DNA of 64,000 nucleotides, from NCBI GenBank assembly GCA_017590115.1, contig JAGGNK010007559.1, positions 1,364,620-1,428,619 on the forward strand, read 5' to 3'. The position numbers and the translations under genes were made by a program. The notes under the pieces are model-generated. The model had not been told where the DNA came from, searched no databases, and was given only the letters and a program-made list of their open reading frames with translations. Origin of the DNA: Montifringilla adamsi. Lineage: Eukaryota > Chordata > Aves > Passeriformes > Passeridae. This document shows positions 10,159 to 21,099 of this stretch, in pieces; position 1 is the stretch's first letter; every line of letters begins with the position of its first letter.

Positions 10159-11347
10159 TTACACTCGGCTTTTCCCTTCCCTGCCGTGGGAATTCGTTCC
10201 CCAAAATCTCGCCCCGGGGCAGGTGCTCGGGCGGGGCTTTGGCAGCGTCCGCAGCCCCTCGGAGCCCGTCCCCTCCCGCCGGGGTGTCCCAGCCCCGGGC
10301 CGAGCCGTTCGCGGGGTCTGGGATGCACAAGAGCACTTTTGTGTGAATCCTGGAAAAAAATATGAACGACTCCCTTCTTTTGCTGGCTACAACAAAAAGA
10401 CCACACCAGTCTAGACCTGCACCCGACGGCACAGACAGAAATTAGCGCTGTCTGCTCCACTCCGTGGAGTGTCCTGGGGAACTCCAGCCCGGGATCCCTG
10501 CGGCGGGCTGCCGCTTTGGGGAAAGGATGTTTGAGCTTACTCTGATAGGAACAACAGGAGGTTTTTTTGCCCGGACATTGTTGGTGTTGCTCGCTGCTGG
10601 CTCGGAATTTCCTCCGAAGGCTTTGGAGGCTGCGGGAGTTGCTCAGCTCTTGCTAATTGAGACATCTTTTTATAATCACGGGCGCAGCCGCGGGAAGTGG
10701 GGGCAGAGCGCTGGTGACTCAGGCCTTGGGAAGAGGCTGCGTTTGGCTTTGCCCGGGGTTGTGGAGGGGAGATCCCAGCTGGGAAACTGCAGCAGGGCTC
10801 CCAAGGACAGCGGCCCTCTCTGCTGGCAGGCAGGTGATGCTTTCAGGACGTCAAATTTCTCATTTCCCTGTAGAGCTGCGGAGGAGAAATCTTCCTGGTT
10901 CGCCTCAACCCTTCAAATATGAAAGCTGAAATTTAAGGGATCACCCCCAGGTGTGGGATCTGCCATGTGAGGAGACTTGGAGCCCTGGTATGGAGACAAT
11001 CACTTTGTGCTCTCATTTTCTAAGGCTTTGCTGCAAAACCAGCTCCGTCAAGATTTGTTTTTCTTTTTTTTTTTTTTAAGCTTACCAGGTGCTTCCCATG
11101 TTCAGGTGTCCCAAAACAAAGGTTTGGGAGGTATGTCACCCCTCAAACTCCATTTGATGTGGCAATGATCGCCCCGTTTGGGGCCTTGGGGAGGCAGCGG
11201 GGTCACTCTGCCTGTGGGAATATCAGTCCTTTGGGAAGAGGTTCTCAGCTGAAGTGTGAAAATAACCCCAAATCCTGATTCTTGTGGGGTCAGGAGGAGG
11301 CAAAATCCCACTGTGGGCAGGAGTGGTGACATCTGTGTGATGTCTCC
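10159..11347. other. Unassigned DNA, CpG-rich shoulder then ordinary sequence
   Basis: CpG remains raised to about 10320. At 10640-10690 an island reads TTGCTAATTGAGACATC followed by TTTTTATAATCACGGG. A perfect AP-1 site lies at 10715-10721. A T12 tract sits at about 11057-11068. Confidence 0.45.
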
Positions 11348-11465
11348 TGAGGCAGGAGGGATTTTGGGGAAGGCAGAGCTGTCTCGTATCCTGAGGCAAA
11401 AGAGATTTTGGGGAGGGCTGAGGTGTCTCCCAAGCAGGAGGGATTTTGGGAAGGCTGACCAGGGC
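11348..11465. repeat. Three diverged ~42-bp units
   Basis: GAGGCAGGAGGGATTTTGGGG and relatives recur at about 11348, 11391 and 11431. Confidence 0.75.
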
Positions 11466-11751
11466 AGGGGAGCAGGCTCAGGTTCTCTGCTCTGGCTGGT
11501 CTCAGGAGCTGCAGGTGCTTCTTCTGCCCAAGGGATTTGGGAGCAGGAGTGTCCGTGCTCACTCTGCTGAGCCAGGAATTCAGGGCTGTGGAGTCCAGCA
11601 GGATCCTCCTGCCTGCTGAGGCAGGGAAAAGATCCCAAATGGGCTCATCCCACTCTCTGGGATGCTGGCAGGACTTTGGAGGTGCTGAACTAGGGCTGTT
11701 CCCCTTGGTTGAAGGATCCCCCAGATCCCTCTGGAATGGCTGGGACCTACT

Positions 11752-11875
11752 GGGGAAGGTGGGTTCAGCCCTGAAGGGCTGGAAAATGAGGAATATCCTG
11801 GAAAATGAGGAGTGTCCTGGGGAAGGTAGGTTCAGCCTGGAAGGGCTGGAAAATAAGGAATGTTCCAGCAGCCTG
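11752..11875. repeat. 67-bp tandem duplication
   Basis: GGGGAAGGTGGGTTCAGCC at 11752 recurs as GGGGAAGGTAGGTTCAGCC at 11819, followed in both by GAAGGGCTGGAAAAT. Each unit ends in AGGAATRTTCC-like words. Confidence 0.8.
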
Positions 11876-12344
11876 GGACATCGGGTGGCCACAGGAGCAG
11901 AGCGGTGTCACCTGCAGTGTTTGAGGGACAGCTTAGATGTTAAAAGGGATTTTGAGGGGTTCAGGGGATCTCTAAGCTCAGGTGTCACTTCACCTGCACC
12001 TGGCTGAGCTGGGCTCAGGGTTACAGGTGCAGAGAGGGCTTGGGGAATGTAGGGACCTGGCTTTATTTAGGATCCCTCTGCCTGTGACATCCTGCCTCCA
12101 GCTCTGACCTGGCTCTTCCAAGGCCGAACTTTTTCCATTCCCCTCCTGCCTGGTTTTAAATCTGTTCAATCCAGCAGCATCCCTTGTCCCTGTCGGTTTT
12201 TAGCAGCAGCTGACTCAGATCTGGACAGTTTTGGACTCAAGCTCCTCCATCTGGGAATTCTCCTGGGTAAGGAATGATCCTTAAATTTTCAGAGATCAAA
12301 AGTTTAGGGCCACACCCGCCCCCCAGACAGCGGGGGATCACGCC
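11876..12344. other. Unassigned DNA
   Basis: A perfect AP-1 site occurs at 12211-12217 (TGACTCA). No other feature is seen. Confidence 0.45.
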
Positions 12345-12610
12345 AGGAGCACAATGCAGCTTCCTGGGGGGTTTAGGGGTTGTTTGAACTTTGAACAGAA
12401 AAGCAAAGCAACAAAAGAGAGGCCGAGGAGAGCCCAGGCTCTGCCAGTGCCCAGAGCTGAAACCGCTGTACAAAGCGTGGCCTTGTTCAGCCGGGTTGCT
12501 TCCACCACGAAGGATGGGTTTAAAACAGAAATGAGGGGGCAAAAAAGAGCTCCGTGTTGGTGTAAACACGGCATGGAAAGGCTTTTATATAAAATAAATG
12601 CTGCTCCTTT
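12345..12610. promoter_or_regulatory. Candidate conserved island
   Basis: Repeat-free sequence with a TTTGAACTTTGAACAG direct repeat (nuclear-receptor or TCF-like spacing), a short inverted pair CGTGTT...AACACG around 12551-12568 containing a forkhead-like GTAAACA, and a TTTTATATAAAATAAATG tract at 12582-12600. One open frame (12354-12614, plus) crosses it without splice support. Confidence 0.25.
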
Positions 12611-12721
12611 CTGAGGAGAGCTCTCAGCGCAGGATTAGGGTTTGCTGCCTCACGACTCCCTGGGGACTCTCTGTGCCTCTGTCCTGTTCCCGGCCTGATT
12701 TTAGCGCTCCAAGTCTTCCTC

Positions 12722-12742
12722 TTTTTTTTTTTTTTTTTTTTT
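12722..12742. repeat. Poly(T) tract, 21 bases
   Basis: Homopolymer bordering a CpG-rich stretch at 12765-12880 that has no core-promoter motifs. A CAATTGG core lies at about 12904. Confidence 0.85.
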
Positions 12743-13280
12743 GGCTACGCTGGAATTGCAGGAAGAGCTTTCCCGGCCTGGCAGGGGGCTTGTTGTCACC
12801 TCGGGCCCTCCTGGGCGCGATCTCCCGCGGAGCTGATGAGGTGCGAAGGCCTCGCCCGGGCCGTGCTGCTGCCGTGCCCTCAGAAAGGAACATTTTTCCC
12901 TTTCAATTGGCTGCTCCTTCTGCCAAGCCACAGATGTTTTTTTGAGGACTAAAACCTAAGCCTTTAAATAAATGTGTTTGATCCCTGGGTGGTTGTGCAG
13001 CTTTCCTGAGGGGAAAAAAAAAAAATCAATCTCGGAATGGGTTTTGTATGGGGAGCAAACGTCGTCTGCTGGGGTTGTTCCTAAAGCTGATTCCTCAGGT
13101 TTTATTCCTGCTTTTTCTCCTTGGCAGAGGATCAGAGCTGCAGGAAAACCTCCCGAGGGCTCTGCTGAGTAAAGCTCAGCCTAAGGCAGCCTCGAGCCTT
13201 ACTGGGAGCAGGCTGGGATCAGCGGGGACAGAGGGGTTTTGTGCCCTGCTTCAGGGAGCTTCAGGCTGGGTCTGAGGGTC

Positions 13281-13605
13281 TGCCCTGGGCTCCTGGATCT
13301 CCTGGATCTCCTGGACCTGGGCTCCTGGATCCTACAGGGCTCCTGGATCTCCTGGCCCTGGGCTCCTGGATCTCCATGGATCCTGCTGGGCTCCTGATCT
13401 CCCTGGGCTCCTGGATCTCCTGGACCCAGGCTCTTGGATCTCCTGGGTCTCCTGGACCTGGGCTCCTGGATCCTGCAGGGCTCCTGGATCTCCATGGATC
13501 CTGCTGGGCTCCTGATCTCCCTGGGCTCCTGGATCTCCTGGACCTGGGCTCCTGGATCCTACAGGGCTCCTGGTTCTCCTGGACCTGGGCTCCTGGAACC
13601 AGTCC
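13281..13605. repeat. Minisatellite (GGGCTCCTGGATCTCCTGGACCT)
   Basis: About 13 units of 22-25 bases show higher-order repetition: the block ending TCCATGGATCCTGCTGGGCTCC occurs twice about 120 bases apart. All frames stay open across it. The minus strand gives collagen-like Gly-Asp-Pro-Gly runs and the plus strand gives Leu/Trp/Gly runs, which is expected from such a repeat. Confidence 0.92.
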
Positions 13606-13825
13606 TGCTCTGGGTTGGGTGGAGAAGCTGCTCTGGGACCCCGGTGTCACCTTGTCCCCAGTCTGGAGTGGCTGCAGTGTCACTGCTGTCACTGGAGCTG
13701 CTTCAGCTCCTGCTGCTGCTCCTTTAAATTCACTCTCAGGCCAAAGCATGAGGGTTTTTGGAAGTTTATTCTAAGTTTTTAGGAGGAAAGATGTTTTTGG
13801 GGTGCAGGGTCCTGCTGGCAGGAAG

Positions 13826-14030
13826 AGGATAGGATATTAGGAAGAAGTTTTCAAAGAAAGAGTGGTAAAGTTCTGGAATGGCTGCCCTGGGAGGTGGTGG
13901 AGTCACCATCCCTGGGTGTGTTTAACAAAGCCTGGATGTGGCACTGGGTGCCAGGGTTTAGTTGAGGTGCTGGGGCTGAGTTGGACTCGATCTTGAAGGT
14001 CTCTTCCAACCTGGTGATTCTGTGAATTCT
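13826..14030 (+). mobile_element. CR1 LINE, 3' end
   Basis: AGGATATTAGGAAGAAGTTTT, GGCTGCCCTGGGAGGTGGTG, GAGTCACCATCCCTGGGTGT and TGAGTTGGACTCGATCTTG, ending TTCCAACCTGGTGATTCTGT and GAATTCT. This is a well-preserved CR1 terminus of the AGGATATTAGGAA class. Confidence 0.95.
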
Positions 14031-15334
14031 GAGGTGCAGCCAGGGGTGCTTTGGGAGCTGTGGGGTGGCAGCTCAGGGGGTTCCTGTGACGCTGTCCCTG
14101 CCCATCCTCATTCCCTGCAGGCAAACCCAGGGCTGGCACTGCCCCAGCACCAGGGAAGGTGGCCCTGGAGGGACAGGAGCTGCTGCCAGCACTGGCATCT
14201 GGGTGCCAGTGACACCAAGAGGCAGGTGCCTGTCTCTGAGGCTGGAACTGCAGGAATTCCAGCTGACCAGAGCTTCCCTGCCATTCTAGAGCCTGGAGAG
14301 CAGGTCCCTTCCCTGTTGGGGGGGGTGGGATGAGCTCCAGGAGGTTTCCTCACAGCCAGCTCTTCCCTGGGCTTGGTTTGGTTCTTCCAGCATTTCCTGA
14401 GCAGGGGGAGGGGAAGAAGGAAGGAGGGATCCTCTGGGGCTCCATTTGGGGTTCTGGGGAGGGGCTGGAGATGCTGCACTGCAGCCCCTGGGGTGGGGTG
14501 GGGGCAGGAGGGTCCTGCTGGGCTGGGCCTGGGGGGACCCGGCCACCAGTGGCCACTGGGAGGGAGTGGGAGGTGAATCCATCACCCTGGAGGGGGTTGG
14601 GATCTGTGGTTGCGCCAGGCTGGAGGTGAAGCTCTCTAACCAGAGCTGAGCTCCTCTTCCTGGGCTGTGTGAGGCTGAGGGTGTGCAGAAAACTCTCTGT
14701 GAGCTGGGGAGGAGGAGCTGCTCACCTGGAAGTGCCTGGCAGGGTCCTCTCCATCTTTTTTTCATGGCAATGCCATCCTCTGGCTGCAGGATCCGCGCTG
14801 TGTCCGTGGGGACAGCGGCATCAGCGGGTGTTTAATAATCCCTGTTCCTGGGACAATCCCTTTTTCCTGCGGAGGCAGAAGGACCTGCAGGCAGGAAAAG
14901 GTGGCCTGTGGAAGTGGCACCTGGCTGTGGGAGGGAGGACAAGGGCCAGGACATATCCTGCTGGCAGGGTCCGGGCAGTCCAATCCATAAAGTGCCCGTG
15001 ACCCTCGTGCCAGCCCTGTGCTTGTCCCAGTGGGATCTGTGGGATGTGCCCAGCCCAGGGCTCGGAGGGGGAGGGAGAAGCTTCCCAGCCCAGCGGCCTG
15101 GATGGGGAATAATGCTCCCCTTTTTATGGCTTCTTCAATTGTTCCTGAAAATCCTTTTTAAAAGGAGGAAAGTTCCTTCCTTCCTTTCAGCTCCCGGTAT
15201 CTTGAAGAATTCACTCCATTGTGAGGCCAGGACAGAGACCCTTCTATGAGGGCTCTCCTCGAGCCCCCCTCCCCGTGCCCCCTCCCACCCCATCCCAACA
15301 AGCCCCCATTCTCCTCTGAAGAGGGTCCCTCTGT
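14031..15334. other. Unassigned GC-rich DNA
   Basis: G/A-rich runs fill 14400-14600. Several overlapping frames of 70-160 codons on both strands cross 14100-14770, have biased Pro/Gly/Ser content and lack splice support. Confidence 0.5.
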
Positions 15335-15660
15335 CTAACGCCAAGTAACTCTTAAGGGTAGCATTTATCCCGGGGCACTCAGCTCACAAAGAGTGCTGGA
15401 GTGTCAAATAAACTCCCCGCAGCCTGCAAAGAGCAGAGGAAGAAAAACACAAAACCCCCTTTCTTTCCACCCCTGCGGGGAAACAAATACGGACTTTGTG
15501 CCGGCGGCAGCGGCGCCCTAACGAGCCCGAGCGGGGCTGCTGCGAGCCCGGGTGGCCACGTCAGGGGCTCCGGGGGGACCTGGCACACGGCAGGGACTCC
15601 AAACCCCCCCAAAAATCTGCTGCCTGTCCCCGCTGCTGTCCCTGCTCCTGCAGCCGCGGG
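15335..15660. promoter_or_regulatory. Candidate regulatory island with CpG-rich half
   Basis: A low-repeat stretch at 15335-15450 (GCCAAGTAACTCTTAAGGG, CAAATAAACTCCCCG) passes into a CpG-dense block at 15495-15570. No TATA or CCAAT box is seen. It could be a weak promoter or an enhancer. Confidence 0.25.
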
Positions 15661-17463
15661 TTGGTTTGGGGAGGAGCTGCTGCTGTGCTGGGGTTGTCAC
15701 CAGAGATAAGGGACAGCCACATCCTCTGAGTGCTGCCCAGACCCTAGGAGAGCTCAGCTCCTGTTGCCGATGGGAATTCAGCTTGGGAATTGTCACCTCT
15801 GGGTGTTTGCTGTGGTTCCTGTGAGGAATCAGTCCCGGGCTCTTTTCCCTGCGTGGATCCAAACAGGAATCCTTGTGCCAGGAGCCAGTGGCACCAGTCC
15901 TGGCTGGGGAAGTGGCCAGTGCTCCCTGGGGCCGTGGCCACCAGTGTGGCCAGCGCCTCTGCTCAGCAGCAGCAGGGAAATCCAGCTGCCTCCCGGAGTT
16001 TGGCACCCTTTGGGTGCTGGATTTGGGCATCTCTTGCAGCCCTGCTCTGCGGGATGTGCTCAGCTGCCCCGAGCAGAGCAAGGGCTGGACACGAGGTCAT
16101 GCTGCAGTGGCCGAGGTCACTCCTGTCCCTCACCCTGACCTTTGTTCCTCCACAGGTTTCGGCATTCCTGCAGGGACAGCTCCCATCGGCCCAAGGAGCT
16201 GCTGGAACCTCCCTGTGCCAGCAAGGGGGACACCAGGGCAGGAGTGGCACTCGTCCCCTCCGCCAGGGAAGGCTCCCGAGGCAGGATTTGTCCCTGGATG
16301 GTTCCTCTGTGCTGGGATCCCGAGCACTGAGCCTCGGCTGGGGTTTGGATGCTCCCTTCTGTCTGCAGCTGGAATGGCAGGGCCGTTCTTCCTGCTCCTC
16401 CCAAACCCTGTGGATTTACTGCTTTTGGCATCGTCCTGCTGGGACTGGCTGGCACAGGGAATATTCCGAGGGACGGATGGGGAAAAGCAGCACCTGCAGC
16501 CTGAGGCTACAATTCCCTCTTTTTCTGGGCTACTCTGAGCATCCTGGCTCTGCAGGAGGAAGGATTCCATGCACTCCTGGAGGACAAATCCTGCTGCTCT
16601 GATGTGAGTGAAGAACGTGAATTTTTCCTTTTAAGCACCTTCCTTTTGGACCCGTTGGAAAATGATATTTTCCCTGTCTTGAGGGAAAAACCTGCCCAAT
16701 CCAGGGAGCTGCTGTGAGGGAATGAGGGAGCAGACAGGTTTGTTCTGACAGCTGGACTGGCTGCTTTAATCAATGCATGAACTTTTTAGTGCCATTCCAG
16801 CTTGAAGTCCCCAATAGGAGTTTTTTCCCTGGAGTTTTATTGCTGAGTGATGGATAAAAGGTTAAAGGCTGTAGCTTCCCAGGAGGTTTTCCTTTCCTTC
16901 CCTCAGGAGGGGAATCCTGATGGTTTTCCACTCTCCTAAGCCAGTGGTGGCTGCAGGGGGGACCCTTTTCAGGGTCACTGGGAACAACGTGTGGCTTGTC
17001 CTGAGGGGCTCCTGGTGGCTCCAGGGGAGGAGCTGGAAGGCTCCCTTTGGAAGGGAGGCTGCTGTGAACCTCCTTGGGATGGAGAATCCATTTTCCTCCT
17101 AGAAAACAATGCCAGACTTGGGATTTTGAGAGGATTTGTGCTGGTGTTGTCATCTAGGTGTGACATGGGACAAGTGCCTGAGGAGCTACTGGGGACAGCT
17201 GGGGATTGAGCGTGTTTGGCCTGGAAGAGGGAGGATGGAGTGGGATTTCTTGGGTGGGGAATGAGCTGCTGTTGACCACAAATCCAGGAGGGTCTGGTGT
17301 TTGCTCTTCCCAGAGGGGGCAAATGCAAACCTGGAGCTCTGCTGGAGCAGCTCTTGATTTCAATCCTCAGGCACTGCAGCATCTGTTTGAACACAGCTGG
17401 GGCTGTGTTTCCTCTCAGTGACTTTCTGAGTGGTGCTGGTGCTGCTCAGACTCTCCCCAATCC
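15661..17463. other. Unassigned DNA
   Basis: Long frames on both strands (270 codons plus from 15790; 187 minus from 16081) overlap one another and share no domain. A pyrimidine-rich CCTTTGTTCCTCCACAG at 16139-16155 resembles a splice acceptor but has no matching coding context. Confidence 0.5.
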
Positions 17464-17815
17464 ATTGGGGTTGTGGCTCTCCCCTGGTGATCCCATAGAT
17501 TGTGGCTTTCCCTGATGATCCCATGGGCTGTGGTTTTCCCCTGGCGATTCCATGGATTGTGGTTTTCCCTTGATGATCCCCTGGGTTGTGGCTCTCCCCC
17601 GATGATTCCATGGATTGTGGCTTTCCCCTGATGCTCCCATGGACTGTGGTTTTCCCCTGATGATGCCATGGTTTGTGGCTTTCCCCTGATGATGCCATGG
17701 GTTGTGGCTTTCCCCTGATGATGCCATGGGTTGTGGTTTTCCTTTGATTATCCCATGGGTTGTAGCTCTCCCCTGATGATCCCATGGGTTGTAGCTCTCC
17801 CCTGATGATCCCATG
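17464..17815. repeat. 30-bp minisatellite, about 12 units
   Basis: Units based on TTGTGGCTTTCCCCTGATGA followed by TSCCATGGGT repeat about every 30 bases with modest divergence. Because 30 is divisible by 3, frames stay open: the minus strand encodes a 10-residue repeat around Gly-Lys-Pro-Gln-Pro-Met-Ala-Ser-Ser-Gly. No start context, signal or splice site supports translation. Confidence 0.95.
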
Positions 17816-18589
17816 AACATATCAAGCCCTTGACCTCATCCCTTTCAGCAGGAGTCTCCCTGTGCTGTCCTTCCTCTGGAATGCAGGGAAGAGGAGGAGG
17901 GATGAGATTTGTGCCCATGACCTCGCTGTAGTTCCACGTTTTCCAGCTGAGCCCTTTGGGCTGAGTTAGGCAGAGATTTTACCACTGCACTGGTGTAAAG
18001 CAGCCCAGCCCTCCTTGGCTCCTCTGTGAGGTGGGGCTGGGCTGATATTGGGGTTTGTTTTGGGGTTTTTTGTGTTTTTCCCTTTTTTCTGAGGGATGTC
18101 CTATGGTTTCTGGGTCTGTGGTGCAGATGTTGGTGCTTGTGGTGGCTCAGTCTTGTTGTAGTGCTGCACTTCTTCCTGGACTGGTTTGGATTTGGAATCT
18201 TAAAGTTTATCTTGTACCAAAGATAAGGGACACCTTCCTTAGCACAAGTTCCTGTCCAAGCTGGCCTTGCAGCCCTGCGGGAAGGATGGATCCAGCTGTG
18301 GAGCTCCTCACCTGGAGCTGCAGGCCAGATCTTCATCAGGATCTTCAGCAGTCCCTTTTCAAACCCTGGCTGTGAAATCTTCCTTGTCCTGAGCACTTTG
18401 TCCCCATCAATTGCTCAGTCCAGGTCGGTGCCCCGGGCATCCCAGGGCAGGATCTGTCCCTGAGGGATGCTCCAGGGAAGCCCAGGGCTGCTGGGGGCAG
18501 GTGAGGTTTGGGCTCAGGGAAACCCACGTGCAAACAGTTTTAGGGACTCCCTGATGCTGCTCAGCCCCTGCAGCATCCCATGGAATCCA
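17816..18589. other. Unassigned DNA
   Basis: A T/G-rich segment at 18045-18160 is followed by ACCAAAGATAAGGGACACC, which includes a GATA core. Nothing else is assignable. Confidence 0.45.
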
Positions 18590-18642
18590 CAGAATCATTC
18601 CAGCTGGAAAAGCCCTCAAAGGTCAGGGAGTCCAGCCAAGGC
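18590..18642 (-). mobile_element. Short CR1 3' terminus
   Basis: CCACAGAATCATTCCAGCTGG, then AAAAGCCCTCAAAGGTCAGG and GAGTCCAGCC, the reverse complement of a CR1-like terminus. Confidence 0.65.
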
Positions 18643-18651
18643 CACCACCGG

Positions 18652-18756
18652 CCCATGTTCCCAGTGCCACAGGTTCCCTTGGGAAGGGATTTCCTATGGA
18701 TCTGACCCATGTTCCCAGTGCCGCAGGTTCCCTTTGGAAGAGGTTTCCTATGGATG
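18652..18756. repeat. 54-bp tandem duplication
   Basis: CCCATGTTCCCAGTGCCACA at 18652 recurs as CCCATGTTCCCAGTGCCGCA at 18706. Both are followed by GGTTCCCTT and TTTCCTATGGAT. Confidence 0.88.
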
Positions 18757-18835
18757 GGGCACCACCGGGAGTCGGGAACACATCCCAGGCGTGGGATGCT
18801 GGATGCCGATGGGGGCACATCCCGGGTGGTAAATG

Positions 18836-18925
18836 CGGGGTTGATCCCAGTGGGGTTGGTCCGAGCGGGGTTGATTCCAGAGGGGTTGGTTGCCGAGGGA
18901 TCCCAGCGGGGTTGATCCTAGCGGG
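18836..18925. repeat. Short tandem units of GGGGTTGATCC
   Basis: About five units of 16-19 bases, GCGGGGTTGATYCCAG and variants, merging into the CpG-rich patch that follows. Confidence 0.75.
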
Positions 18926-18929
18926 ATGC

Positions 18930-19098
18930 AAGCGCGGTTCCAGCGGGATCGGGGTCTCTCTCCCGGGCTCGCGCTGACCCCTGGCGGCAGCAGCGGCAGC
19001 GCCTGCAGTGCCCGGCGGAGCCCGCAGGGGGCGCGCGGGATTCTCTGGGATGGGAGGGGCGGGGATGGGAGGGGCGGGGACGGGATGGGATGGGACGG
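18930..19098. promoter_or_regulatory. CpG-rich patch with CTCF-like motifs and GC boxes
   Basis: GCCCGCAGGGGGCGCGC at 19020-19036 closely fits the CTCF core (CCRSNAGGGGGCGC). A weaker same-strand candidate, ACCCCTGGCGGCAG, lies at 18977-18990. Two Sp1-type GAGGGGCGGGG boxes follow at about 19053-19080. No TATA or initiator is clear. An insulator or weak promoter is the inferred role. A CR1 copy abuts the right edge. Confidence 0.45.
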
Positions 19099-19421
19099 GA
19101 TGAACCTTAAATCCCATCCAGTGCCGCCCCTGCCATGAGAGGGACACCTTCCACTATCCCAGGCTGCTCCAAGCCCCTCCAGCTTGGCTTTGGACACTTC
19201 CAGGGATGGGGTAGCCAAGAATTCCTTCCCAGTGTCCCATCTATCCCTGCCCTCTGGCAGTGGGGAGCCATTCCCTTTGTCCTGTCACTCCATCCCTTGT
19301 CCAAATCCCCTCATCAGCTCTTGTGGAGCTTCTTCAGGCACTGGAAGGGGTTTTAAATTTTCCCCGGGGCTGAACATTCCCAGCTTTCCCATCCCGGCTC
19401 TGGAGCAGAGGTGCTCCAGCC
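19099..19421 (-). mobile_element. CR1 LINE, 3' fragment
   Basis: CCTTAAATCCCATCCAGTGC, GAGAGGGACACCTTCCACTA, TTCCAGGGATGGGGTAGCC and CCTGCCCTCTGGCAGTGGGG, then CTGTCACTCCATCCCTTGTCC and GAGGTGCTCCAGCC. About 320 bases in reverse orientation, one of the longer copies here. Confidence 0.93.
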
Positions 19422-19539
19422 ATGGAAAAAGGTGTAAAAACCTCGTGGAACGATCAATATCTTTGGGAGCAGCAGTTAAACACCGCAGGGCTGCTCCGGA
19501 CGAGGTGGGATACTGAGGAAAACCCATGCAGGGGGTGTT

Positions 19540-19800
19540 GGCTGTGTCACAAGTCGCACGGGAGGTGACAGCGGCTTCCAGCGAAGCCGCGGGCGCTGCT
19601 GGAGCCGCGTCCCGCGGCCGCTGGATGGCAGCGGAGCTCCGCGGCATTCCCGATCTGCGGCATTCCCGCTCCTGGCACTGCCTCCACCCCCCGCATCCAT
19701 CCCCTGCTCCATCCCCGCTCCTGCTCCGCTGTGGCTCCCACCCCGCCGTGGGACCGTGGGTTCCCGAGGGTGCTGCTCCCCGGGAAGGGCAATTCCAGCC
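19540..19800. promoter_or_regulatory. CpG-rich island, no core promoter motif
   Basis: CpG clusters at 19555-19680 (GAAGCCGCGGGCGCTGC, GTCCCGCGGCCGCTGG) and a GCGGCATTCCCG doublet at 19640-19670. No TATA or CCAAT box is visible. Minus-strand frames through it reflect the composition. Confidence 0.35.
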
Positions 19801-21099
19801 TCCCGTGCCCATGGAAGCACAGACCCCAAACCCGAGTAGTTACTCGGAAGTTGGATTTACTCCCTGTGGGTCGCTTCCAGCTCTGGCTATTCCAGAATTC
19901 TGGAGAAGCCCAGTCTGGCTCTTGACTCCCCATAGCAGAGTGCTGAGGGATGAGGATGAGGAAGAGCAGATCTGAGGTGATAAATGTGACTTTTACCGAC
20001 CTGCCTTTAGTTAAAAACCTGTGGCACTTGGGAGACCTTTTAAACTTTATCTGGAATGCCGCTGATCCATGAATGTGGGATTTGGGGAGCGTGCCCAGGG
20101 ACAGGAGCACACTGGGTGAGGTTTGCTCCAGCATTCCCGGAGCTGTGTTCCTCGTGGGATGGCTCAGTGTGCTCCTTTCTCCCCAAAAGAAGCTTGGAAA
20201 GCTCCTGCTGTGCCTCTCCCTTCCCCTCCCTGCCCCAGCTCCCCGGGGAGAAGAGGGATCGGGATCGGGATCGGGAGCCGCTGGCAGACGGCTGCGTCTG
20301 GGAGGGGGTGAATTACTGCGGGATAATCCCGCGTCTTTGGCTCCTTGGAGGCTCTTCCCGAGCAGTCCCAGGCTCCTGGGCTGGCACTTCCGAGCTGAAA
20401 GGTTTCCCTGTCCGGGCTCCTCCCGAGCTGCAGCCAAGGGCGAATTCCAGTGGCGATACCAGCCCCGGGCTGGGTTTCCATGGTGAAGGCATTTGGGGTT
20501 TGCTGTGAAAAGCCGGGTTTTTGGGAAGTTTTCAGCCGGGAATGGCACATTTTGTCCATCCCCGGGCTTCTCCTTGTGGGGGAAGAACTTTGAAAGGGCC
20601 CTGAGAGCCTTGGGGACAGCCTGAGCTCGGTTCTCACACTGCTCTGCGCCCCAGGAGTCCCTTCTGGCCCTGGGATGCTGGGATTTGTCCTGGGATCTGC
20701 TTTTCCTCACTCAGGATCTGTCTCAGCTCCTTCCCCAGCTCCTTCCCCAGCTCCTCCTGCTGTTACAGCCCGCACTAAACCCGATTTATTTAATTTTCTG
20801 AGGTGCTGCTTCAGGCCCTCCCATGCAAAAACCAAAGGAAAATGTTGATCCAGGGATTTTTCATCTGAGGAGCTGCAAGTTGCACCTCTGAGTAAATGAA
20901 GTTTGTGTGACCTCATCCCCTCCCAGCCTCATGTGTGTCCCTGGGAGGCAAAAACCTGGTTAAAAACTCAATTTAGGCTTCCCAAGTGTTGCTCACCTGC
21001 CTTTCTAACAAAAAGGAGTTTTTGAGGTGATATTTTTGCCTTTTCTGGGGTGCATCTGGCCAGCCAGGACACCTCCAGTGCCCTGGGAGCTGCGCTGCG
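19801..21099. other. Unassigned DNA with a small OTX/PITX-like palindrome
   Basis: GCGGGATAATCCCGC at 20318-20332 is a perfect 7-bp inverted repeat around one base and contains TAATCCC, the OTX/PITX core. A GGGATC microsatellite lies at about 20247-20274. The 387-codon minus frame (19547-20710) spans the CpG island and has no recognisable domain. Confidence 0.4.

Noticed and set aside
13281..13605. Collagen-like Gly-Asp-Pro-Gly peptide on the minus strand
   Set aside because: Produced by the 22-25-bp minisatellite; Gly-X-Y periodicity is broken and no collagen context exists.
16139..16160. Splice acceptor CCTTTGTTCCTCCACAG
   Set aside because: Downstream frames are open in several phases with no protein similarity; such pyrimidine-AG strings are common in this DNA.
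17464..17815. CRISPR-like array
   Set aside because: Units are contiguous with no unique spacers, and the setting is vertebrate genomic DNA.
19547..20710. 387-codon minus-strand open frame
   Set aside because: Spans a CpG-rich island where stop codons are rare; no recognisable domain, and overlapping plus frames are equally long.
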